11,232 nt of DNA from Bdellovibrionales bacterium. Lineage in GTDB: Bacteria > Myxococcota > XYA12-FULL-58-9 > SYDY01. Where the stretch lies: positions 1 through 11,232 of the forward strand of contig SYDY01000045.1 in the NCBI GenBank assembly GCA_005801425.1, given 5' to 3'. A program made the translations under genes and the position numbers. The notes beneath the pieces were generated by a model. That model had not been told where the DNA came from. It made no database searches and saw only the letters and a program-made list of their open reading frames with translations. Shown here in pieces: positions 1-6,235 of the stretch (position 1 is its first letter; each line of letters starts with the position of its first letter).

Positions 1-31
1 AGGTAGTGCTCTACCACTGAGCTACGCGCCT
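1..31 (-). tRNA. tRNA, 5' part only (possibly tRNA-Val), cut by window edge
   Basis: Read on the minus strand from 31 down to 1, the sequence gives a 7-nt acceptor arm (AGGCGCG), U8-A9, a D arm with stem GCUC/GAGC around AGUGGUA, then the 5' strand of the anticodon stem (CUACC). The anticodon, T arm and 3' end lie left of the window, so the isotype is not visible. The arm sequences resemble tRNA-Val(GAC) as I remember it, which is inference only. A promoter at 113-140 fits its transcription. Confidence 0.88.
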
Positions 32-112
32 AGAAACTATTTTCCACGATAAAGTGGTACTTTGATTCACACCGACGCTAATCGCCGACATTTCCCCCAA
101 AGCCCGTGTAGG

Positions 113-140
113 ATTACATTTTTTGAGATCTCTCTGTCAA
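113..140 (-). promoter_or_regulatory. Sigma-70 type promoter for the tRNA
   Basis: On the minus strand a perfect -35 box TTGACA (140-135) is followed after 16 nt by TGTAAT (118-113), five of six matches to the -10 consensus. It points toward the tRNA, leaving a leader of roughly 75 nt that would be removed by 5' processing. No other minus-strand gene lies between it and the tRNA. Confidence 0.65.
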
Positions 141-242
141 GACGAAAGAAAATGAGGCATATGAGGCAGATAAAGCGAGTGGGCATATTTATGTTACGAT
201 GATGTCCCTGTAAAAAAGAAATAACGTTGTTATGCTGGCACG

Positions 243-2492
243 ATGAATGGAATAATTACTGTTCGCACGAATTTATTAAGACGCGCCGCATTAAGCCTTT
301 GGCTATTGATTCCGTGTGCCTGCAGTTTTGAATCAACAAAAAACACCACCCAAGACACCCCGCCAGTCAATTCTGCACCTTCCCCAGCCATCATCGATCC
401 TACACCGCAACCAACCATTCTCTTTGAAACCCCGGAACCACTTGCTGTGATAAGCACAGATGACTGGCCTGTAAATCCGAAACCTCGTTTGGTCCATTGG
501 AATGGAGATCATGCGCTCGACATCTTGGTGGCAAAGGGGGGAGGCGTTTGGGTTTACCTCAATGCCGCAAAAGCCACCACCATAGAGTTTGAGGAGCCCC
601 AACAAGTGATGGCCGAAGGAAGCCCCATTGAATCAAAGAGCAACGCCGCCGTTGTCCTTATTGATGTCATTGGGGATCCCCAGCTGGATCTTATTCTTAC
701 TGAAGATAAAAAAATTACGATCTATGTCGGCATAAAAACTGAGGCAGGAACACATCATTTTTCGGGATCCTCAGTCAGCTATGACCTGCCAAGCGCATTT
801 GCATCATGGATGGACGCAGGCGATATCAATGACGATGGGTTGGTGGATATCATTCGTTGGACTGTTACGGGCACCGTTGACGCCATATTGAACACAGGCA
901 CTGCATCTCAACCTGATTTTTCGTCATCACCCCTCGCGATAACAGAACCTCTGTTTTACAATCTGAATCCACGATTGTTTGATTTTAATCAAGACCAAAA
1001 ATTAGATCTTAGTTTGGGATACAATTGGGGGTTTGTAGAAATACGAACCTTTGCATCAACCCAAACCGCGAGTGTGAATTACACACGTGATTTATTACTC
1101 ACGATTGACGGTCAACCCCTCAATAGTCACACGCTCACTGTTGATAATGCCATTCAAGAATTTGGAGATCTGGACCAAGACGGTATTTTGGATATTCTTC
1201 TCACTGGCCAGAATCACACGCTATCGTGGGCACGCGGATCAGATCCCAAGAATTTGTTTGACCGCATTGATCTGCCCGACAACGCGCGAGGACTCCATGC
1301 CTTGATTGCATCCGAGACAATACGAGCGCAAACCGTTCGAACACTGAACACAGCATTGCTTCTTGCAAAATCATCCATTGCGCACAACGCGATAAAGGAT
1401 GAGGTAAGAGCATGGTTAAAGAAGTATGAATTAGCGGATGATTTTAAAAAGTATAATCCAGATTCAGAAACACTTCTTGCATGGATTGTTGAAACCTTGT
1501 CCACCACTGTCGCGGTCAGTGCAGACGATACACACGATGAACGCATATCCGTGGCAGAGACACTTCAACTCCCTGCGCTGCACCGAAAAATTTGGACCGA
1601 TTTTGGATTGCTTGTTCTTGATAATTTTAGTGCAAGTAACCAACAATTGGAACTCATGTACACTTTCCTAAGCAATATTCCACGGCAGCTATGGCACGTA
1701 CAAATTACTATCATTGATTCTCTGGGCGGCGGCGAAACTTATTCTGCCTTACGAGGATCAACAATCCGCATCTCTGATACGGCGCTTGGGATTTCCGAAG
1801 ATTCATTCCCTTCTGATGCCCCCTATCGCGATTCAGCCGATCGATTTCTCCTGATTTTTGCCCACGAGATCAATCACACCGCGTTGGACGATGCATATAG
1901 ACAGACATGGTCGCCATCGGAGAATGAACGACAAAATGAAATTTTAGCACGTGCGGCAATGCCGTATCATATTGTTTTTCATCGACCTTATTCACGAGGC
2001 GTTGATTTGGTGGCTACCAAGCTGGCATGGAAACAAAACAACATATGGGATGGGAACGATGCAAACTGGGATAGCGCATGGGATGCATACTTCGATCGCA
2101 ATGGAACAGGCGGTGGCAAACTTTCCTGGAAAACCCACTTGCGTGGCAGCATCGCATTTTTCTTGCGCTCCCCACAAGAATCATTTGCTACGCTTGCGAA
2201 TCAATATTTTGACAATACATTGCTTATGCTTGAAACTGCCGTAAAACGTACCAAAGAAGGATATCCTGGTAATCTCGACCAGTTTTTCTTGATTATGGAA
2301 TATTACGCCAATGGTGAGCCCTCCGTAACATTTCATGATTTTGATAAGGGCGGCATTTATCACAAGCAAACCGCAGAACTCACCTACGATGCCAACGGTT
2401 ACGTTCACACGATTGCGGTTTCAGGGAGAATATTTACATTCAATCGCGATGAGCATGGATGGACGCAAGGTGCTTCTGTGACATGCAATTAG
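243..2492 (+). CDS. Predicted exported FG-GAP/VCBS-repeat protein with HExxH metallopeptidase-like domain
   Basis: This 749-residue protein starts with a basic stretch and hydrophobic segment (residues 11-24) ending at Cys25/Cys27. That suggests a lipoprotein or Sec signal, although the lipobox is imperfect. A Pro/Thr-rich linker follows to about residue 65. Residues about 80-325 contain repeated Asp-rich blocks of the FG-GAP/VCBS kind, for example DINDDGLVDI (194-203) and DLDQDGILDI (309-318), typical of calcium-binding beta-propeller blades. The C-terminal half is different. It contains HEINH at 541-545 inside a hydrophobic helix (FLLIFAHEINHTALDDAY) and a downstream SPQESFATLANQYF block with Glu646 that could be the third zinc ligand, as in gluzincin peptidases. 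Zinc binding and proteolysis are inferred from these motifs only. No clear Shine-Dalgarno precedes the ATG. The next gene begins 24 nt downstream. I do not recognise a named family for the whole protein. Confidence 0.88.
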   Translation: MNGIITVRTNLLRRAALSLWLLIPCACSFESTKNTTQDTPPVNSAPSPAIIDPTPQPTILFETPEPLAVISTDDWPVNPKPRLVHWNGDHALDILVAKGGGVWVYLNAAKATTIEFEEPQQVMAEGSPIESKSNAAVVLIDVIGDPQLDLILTEDKKITIYVGIKTEAGTHHFSGSSVSYDLPSAFASWMDAGDINDDGLVDIIRWTVTGTVDAILNTGTASQPDFSSSPLAITEPLFYNLNPRLFDFNQDQKLDLSLGYNWGFVEIRTFASTQTASVNYTRDLLLTIDGQPLNSHTLTVDNAIQEFGDLDQDGILDILLTGQNHTLSWARGSDPKNLFDRIDLPDNARGLHALIASETIRAQTVRTLNTALLLAKSSIAHNAIKDEVRAWLKKYELADDFKKYNPDSETLLAWIVETLSTTVAVSADDTHDERISVAETLQLPALHRKIWTDFGLLVLDNFSASNQQLELMYTFLSNIPRQLWHVQITIIDSLGGGETYSALRGSTIRISDTALGISEDSFPSDAPYRDSADRFLLIFAHEINHTALDDAYRQTWSPSENERQNEILARAAMPYHIVFHRPYSRGVDLVATKLAWKQNNIWDGNDANWDSAWDAYFDRNGTGGGKLSWKTHLRGSIAFFLRSPQESFATLANQYFDNTLLMLETAVKRTKEGYPGNLDQFFLIMEYYANGEPSVTFHDFDKGGIYHKQTAELTYDANGYVHTIAVSGRIFTFNRDEHGWTQGASVTCN

Positions 2493-2503
2493 GAATAATG
2501 TGC

Positions 2504-2516
2504 TATAGAACGCGTC
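2504..2516 (+). promoter_or_regulatory. Possible extended -10 element giving a leaderless endonuclease mRNA
   Basis: TATAGA at 2504-2509, preceded by TGC, resembles an extended -10 box and ends 7 nt before the ATG at 2517. No Shine-Dalgarno is present between the upstream stop (2492) and this ATG. Together these suggest transcription may start at or next to the start codon. No good -35 box is visible, so this is a tentative call. Confidence 0.3.
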
Positions 2517-3374
2517 ATGCAACGTCGTTTGTTCGGTGGGATTTTGTCCGTGGTTCTTTTACTTGTGGCTTTTTGGCAAGCGCAGAATACATCCGTACCG
2601 CATGATGCGAATGCATCAAACAATGCACCCCCACCAACCCCCACCCGGCCGGAGCCTTCCCTCGCGAAAGCGGGGGTGCCGACCTCCCCCGCAAGCGGGA
2701 GAGGATTTAACACTCGCATTGAGAATTTCGCAGAAGCCAAACGGCTTTTGCGCGAATCGATTTATAAAGATAACTACAAAACATTTTACTGTGCATGCGA
2801 TGTGGATCATGGCCGTGTTAATGTTTCAACCTGCGGATATCAAGCGAACACCAAGAAGCACGGGAACATACGCATTGAATGGGAGCATATTGTTCCTGCC
2901 TCCGTGCTTGGCAATTATTTGCCAGAATGGCGTGATGGGCACGTGCGGTGCACCCACCGAACGGGTAAGCATTTTCGGGGGCGTGAATGCGCTGGCCGTG
3001 TTTCTAAAAAATTTCAAATGCTAGAAGCCGATATGCACAATTTGGTGCCCGCACTTGGCCCGCTAAATCGTGCACGATCCAATCTGGCCTACGGAGACGT
3101 TCCTGGTGAAATGCGATCCTTTGGACGATGTGATTTTGAAATATCAAAAGAACGCGCAGAGCCCATGCCGTCCATTCGGGGATTTATCGCGCGCGCGTAT
3201 TTGTACATGAATATGGCATATCCTGAGTCAAAAATCATCCACGAAGGCAATCAAGCCATATTCACACGATGGGATCTGGAACACCCACCCGAACCGTGGG
3301 AATGCGAACGCAATACGAAGATCAAAAATATTCAGGGGAATGAGAATTCGTTTATTACGAAGCGATGTCCGTAA
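2517..3374 (+). CDS. endA: Endonuclease I (EndA/Dns) family secreted nuclease with repeat-encoded linker
   Basis: The 285-residue product is a non-specific DNA/RNA nuclease of the endonuclease I family, normally periplasmic or secreted. A hydrophobic N-terminal segment (residues 6-19) serves as signal or anchor. The catalytic domain runs from about residue 66 to the end. It shows FYCACDVDHG and CGY (90-108), the His-metal signature EWEHIVPAS (121-129, catalytic His124), ADMHNLVPALGPLNRARSN (171-189), RCDFEI (204-209), RGFIARAYLYM (221-231) and the C-terminal block ending QGNENSFI. In most relatives the RGxIAR block is RGDIAR; here Phe223 replaces the Asp. Six or more cysteines suggest disulfides and an extracytoplasmic location. 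Residues 41-63 are encoded by an inserted palindromic repeat, between signal and catalytic domain. The gene converges with the dab operon. The symbol reflects the family; orthology to a particular endA is not shown. Confidence 0.9.
   Translation: MQRRLFGGILSVVLLLVAFWQAQNTSVPHDANASNNAPPPTPTRPEPSLAKAGVPTSPASGRGFNTRIENFAEAKRLLRESIYKDNYKTFYCACDVDHGRVNVSTCGYQANTKKHGNIRIEWEHIVPASVLGNYLPEWRDGHVRCTHRTGKHFRGRECAGRVSKKFQMLEADMHNLVPALGPLNRARSNLAYGDVPGEMRSFGRCDFEISKERAEPMPSIRGFIARAYLYMNMAYPESKIIHEGNQAIFTRWDLEHPPEPWECERNTKIKNIQGNENSFITKRCP
2638..2704. repeat. Palindromic repeat copy A, in frame inside the endonuclease gene
   Basis: This GC-rich element contains two hairpins: CCCTCGC-GAAA-GCGGGGG (2659-2676, one G-T wobble) and CCTCCCCCGC-AA-GCGGGAGAGG (2683-2704, one mismatch). 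It shares the start CCCCCACCCG, the central GACCTCCCC and the end CAAGCGGnAGAGG with copy B at 3379-3424. It is translated as a Pro/Ser/Ala-rich linker, residues 41-63, without stops. Its composition resembles palindromic repeats widespread in alphaproteobacterial genomes. Confidence 0.8.
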
Positions 3375-3378
3375 AACA

Positions 3379-3424
3379 CCCCCACCCGTCGCTTCGCGAC
3401 GACCTCCCCATCAAGCGGAAGAGG
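3379..3424. repeat. Palindromic repeat copy B, between convergent genes
   Basis: This is a shorter relative of copy A lying in the 57-nt gap between the endonuclease stop and the last operon gene. It contains a perfect 6-bp hairpin CGTCGC-TTC-GCGACG (3387-3401) and a weaker second inverted repeat ending GCGGAAGAGG. On the minus strand the hairpin is followed about 12 nt later by TTTT, so it may act as a weak terminator or mRNA 3' stabiliser for the operon. Confidence 0.75.
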
Positions 3425-3431
3425 TTATATC

Positions 3432-4895
3432 TTAGTGCGCATGGCTTTCTGAGACGTCTGAAACCAGTTGTACCGCGACACTGGTGCGGGTATCCACCAA
3501 GGGTCCTGGAAATATTCCAGAAACAATCAACAAGACAACCAAGCCCACAAGGGCGAGTCGTTCGCGCAAAAGAAGATCCCACACGTAGCGTCCCTCAGGC
3601 GATGGGCCACCAAAAATGCGGAAAAAACAACGAAGTACATTGAAACCGTTGGCCGCTGTTGCCAGGATCATGGCAATCCCCGTCCATGGATGCGCATCAA
3701 GCGTACCGTGGGCGATGAGATCTTCGGCCACATAACCGAGTGTTCCAGGCAATCCCACCGAGGCCATACCAAGAATTAAAAAACAGGTTGCCAATATGGG
3801 GGCTTGCACACCAAGGCCATAAAATTTTCGCAGATCAATACGATTCACACGTGATTCAATGCATGCGATTGCGAGACCCAAACCTGTCAATGACAATCCC
3901 ATGGCAATCCACAACACCAACGCACCTGTGATGCCACTGATATTCGCACATTCAAGACCGACCAAGACCAAAGAACTTTGACTTACGACCATCCAGCCAT
4001 ACGCGCGACGCATATCACGCGCGCCAAGCCCCACGACCGCGCCATACAATGTCGCCACAAGTGCAATTTGGCCTACCCAGGGCATTGCTTCAGCACTTGC
4101 ACTTGGAAAAATGGCAAGCCCTATGCGGATCAAAACAAACAACGAGACCTGAGGTGCTGCAAGAAGCGCGACGGTGGATGTGCCTTCCCTATCTGCAAGA
4201 GATGGCATCCACGAATGAAACGGAAACACGCCTTTGCGTATCATCACTGCAATAAGAATGGCAGGAAGAACCCATCGCGGGATGTACGCTTCAATACCAT
4301 GGGCATCAAGAAGCGATGACGGTGCTAACACCTGCGCATCAACACCCGCTTGAATGATCCCCGCCACACCCGCAATAAAAAGAACGCAACTGAGCACAAG
4401 ATACGGCACGTGAATGTGACCGCCAAGGCTCCACATTGTGTGCCGTGAAGGCAAAAGAGGCATCAGTCCGATGACCCATGCCACCGCCACTAAAATCAAA
4501 TCCTCACTCAAAAACAACAGCCACACCGCGCACAATTGCCACAAAATAATTCCAATTCGCGCGGGCGTCATCAGCGCACGCGGTGTCGCCAACAAAGCTG
4601 ACAATGATAAGATCGATGCAAACGGCAAAAGCAATGCATTCAGTGAATCCACGGCAAGCAAAGGCTCTTCATGAAAACCGATCACGCGCAATGGATCGAC
4701 CCACGGGGTCGGATTCATGACATTGTAAAACAAGATAGTGGCAACAATACCTGCGATCGTAAACAGAGACGCAACCACCACCGCAAGCTTACGCGCAAGG
4801 CGTGGATCGGAGCCACGCCCGATCACAATCGCACAGAACAAACCGAAGGCTAGAAAAGCACTTAACCACGGCCATTCTAAGGTTCGGTACATCAT
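3432..4895 (-). CDS. NuoM/antiporter-like proton-channel subunit of the Dab-type operon
   Basis: This is a 487-residue polytopic membrane protein of the proton-conducting transporter family (NuoL/M/N, MrpA/D), hydrophobic throughout. Recognisable blocks are SEDLILVAVAW (130-140), RKGVFPFHSWMP (220-231), ARDMRRAYGWMVVSQSSL (292-309) and GLPGTLGYVAEDLIAHG (381-397). Several residues used for proton relay in complex I subunits are altered. The Glu of transmembrane helix 5 appears as Val141, the Lys before the PFH motif is Arg220-Lys221, and the His of the HG[LF] motif is Met332. Helix-12-region Glu391 remains. The ATG overlaps the NuoL-like stop as ATGA; its own Shine-Dalgarno is weak, so expression probably relies on translational coupling. 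Being last in an operon with DabA and a NuoL-like subunit, it is likely an extra membrane partner of that complex. A structural role instead of a proton-pumping one is possible. Complex I itself is unlikely, since no other nuo genes are present. Confidence 0.85.
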   Translation of the reverse strand: MMYRTLEWPWLSAFLAFGLFCAIVIGRGSDPRLARKLAVVVASLFTIAGIVATILFYNVMNPTPWVDPLRVIGFHEEPLLAVDSLNALLLPFASILSLSALLATPRALMTPARIGIILWQLCAVWLLFLSEDLILVAVAWVIGLMPLLPSRHTMWSLGGHIHVPYLVLSCVLFIAGVAGIIQAGVDAQVLAPSSLLDAHGIEAYIPRWVLPAILIAVMIRKGVFPFHSWMPSLADREGTSTVALLAAPQVSLFVLIRIGLAIFPSASAEAMPWVGQIALVATLYGAVVGLGARDMRRAYGWMVVSQSSLVLVGLECANISGITGALVLWIAMGLSLTGLGLAIACIESRVNRIDLRKFYGLGVQAPILATCFLILGMASVGLPGTLGYVAEDLIAHGTLDAHPWTGIAMILATAANGFNVLRCFFRIFGGPSPEGRYVWDLLLRERLALVGLVVLLIVSGIFPGPLVDTRTSVAVQLVSDVSESHAH

Positions 4896-6235
4896 GGCTC
4901 AACCCGCTTTGCATCGATATTTCCCGCCCAACGTTCTTCAATGCGTTCCAAGGACCCCGCGATTTTCATGAGTGGCCCCACGAGCGTGCTTTGCACGACC
5001 GCATCCATATCGCATCCACGCATGGCGGCCGTGTATAGCCATCGACGCAAACGCATGGGAAACAAAAATTCATATTGCCCCCCCCCTCGACTCAGGTCAC
5101 TGCCTCCCGTCGCTGCTTTAAGACGGTTGAATTCGCGCAATACGGTCGCGGAACGCAAAAACTGAAGGGTACGCAATGTTGCGTGTCCTCCCATGTGCAG
5201 CAAAGCAAAGAAATGGAATCCAAATCCTATTTCGACAAAAATAAGCCCAACCTGTGCCATGGCCGAATAGGCAAGTTGATTTTTTACATCACATTGCACG
5301 CGGCCAACCAACGTACCGTAAATCGCCGTTAAAAGACCAATGACCACAATACTCACCATGGTGATCGCGGATCGTTCAAGAAGCGGCGACATACGCAGCA
5401 GCAAGTAAGCGCCCGCATGAATGGAGATCCCACCGTAGAAAATGGCACTTGAGGGTGTCGGGCCTTCCATGGCACGCGGCAACCAATTACCAAACGGGAC
5501 TTGGCCCGACTTACCCATGGCAGCAAGCAAGAAAAGAAGACCAATCACATGGAGCGGCGCAGTGGGGATATCAGGAAGCCCCACAGGCCAATGGGCATGG
5601 GTAAATACCAAATCAAATTCAGCCGTGTGTGCGTAGTGATGAAGCAAAATAGCCCCAACCAACAAGCCCACATCGCAGATCCGATAAACGGCAAACGTAC
5701 GCAAACCATTGAGAACCGGCTCTTTACGATGTTGGAAAAAACCGATCAACAACGCAGAGGAAAGACCCACCAATTCCCAACCTGCAAAAAGCAAATCGAT
5801 GGTACCTCCCATGGCGAGGCAAAGCATCCCAACTAAAAACATCAACATCAAAAGAAAAAAACGTGCATAACCACTTTCATGATGTAGATAGCTTCGCGAA
5901 AACCGCCCAACAATGCCCGTTAGTATGCACGTGAGAAGAACAAAGGGCATGGACAACCGATCGATAAGAAAGACAATTTCAAATTCATAGTTGGCTGCGA
6001 TAAACCACGCGCCGAGATCCACAACCACCTGATCGGTATGATTGAACATCATCGCCATGGAAATGGTGATTGCTGCAAGCAATGATCCCAACTGCGCTGT
6101 GCCTGAAATACGCGAGATCATTAATTCTGAGGGTCTTCGCTGTATAAGTAAGTTGGCACCAAGCCAGAGAAAAGCAAGCGTAGGAAGAAGCAAAATGGTG
6201 ATTGCACATGCGGTAAAAAATTGCTCTGTGCTCAT
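4892..6235 (-). CDS. dabB: DabB-like NuoL-type membrane subunit
   Basis: This 447-residue polytopic protein of the proton-conducting transporter family is shorter than complex I NuoL (about 600). It is the probable ion-channel partner of DabA. Conserved blocks are AGWELVGLSSALLIGF (151-166, helix-5 Glu154), GKSGQVPFGNWLPRAMEGPT (241-260, Lys242), DVKNQLAYSAMAQVG (316-330) and HMGGHATLRTLQFLR (347-361). In the last block His347 and His351 are kept, but the Lys usual in NuoL is Arg355. PLHTWLP of NuoL is PFGNWLP here, losing a His. The C-terminal part after residue 380 follows a run of nine G bases coding Gly384-386. The ATG overlaps the dabA stop (ATGA) and is preceded by AGGAG (6247-6243) at 7 nt. 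In known DAB systems this subunit is thought to carry the ion flux that drives CO2 hydration by DabA; assignment here rests on family plus context. Confidence 0.87.
   Translation of the reverse strand: MSTEQFFTACAITILLLPTLAFLWLGANLLIQRRPSELMISRISGTAQLGSLLAAITISMAMMFNHTDQVVVDLGAWFIAANYEFEIVFLIDRLSMPFVLLTCILTGIVGRFSRSYLHHESGYARFFLLMLMFLVGMLCLAMGGTIDLLFAGWELVGLSSALLIGFFQHRKEPVLNGLRTFAVYRICDVGLLVGAILLHHYAHTAEFDLVFTHAHWPVGLPDIPTAPLHVIGLLFLLAAMGKSGQVPFGNWLPRAMEGPTPSSAIFYGGISIHAGAYLLLRMSPLLERSAITMVSIVVIGLLTAIYGTLVGRVQCDVKNQLAYSAMAQVGLIFVEIGFGFHFFALLHMGGHATLRTLQFLRSATVLREFNRLKAATGGSDLSRGGGQYEFLFPMRLRRWLYTAAMRGCDMDAVVQSTLVGPLMKIAGSLERIEERWAGNIDAKRVEP
5078..5086 (-). repeat. G9 homopolymer inside the dabB-like gene
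   Basis: Nine consecutive C on the plus strand read as GGG GGG GGG (Gly384-386) in the NuoL-like gene. The reading frame is intact on both sides as given. Runs of this length are prone to slippage during replication, and also to sequencing error. Confidence 0.95.

Noticed and set aside
2638-3424. CRISPR array or transposon bracketing the endonuclease
   Set aside because: Only two related repeats exist, unequal in length and far apart, with a normal gene between and no spacers, transposase or target duplication.
3432-6235. Part of a respiratory complex I (nuo) operon
   Set aside because: Only two antiporter-like genes are present, both short and divergent, and their partners are DabA and SulP, with no hydrophilic-arm nuo genes.
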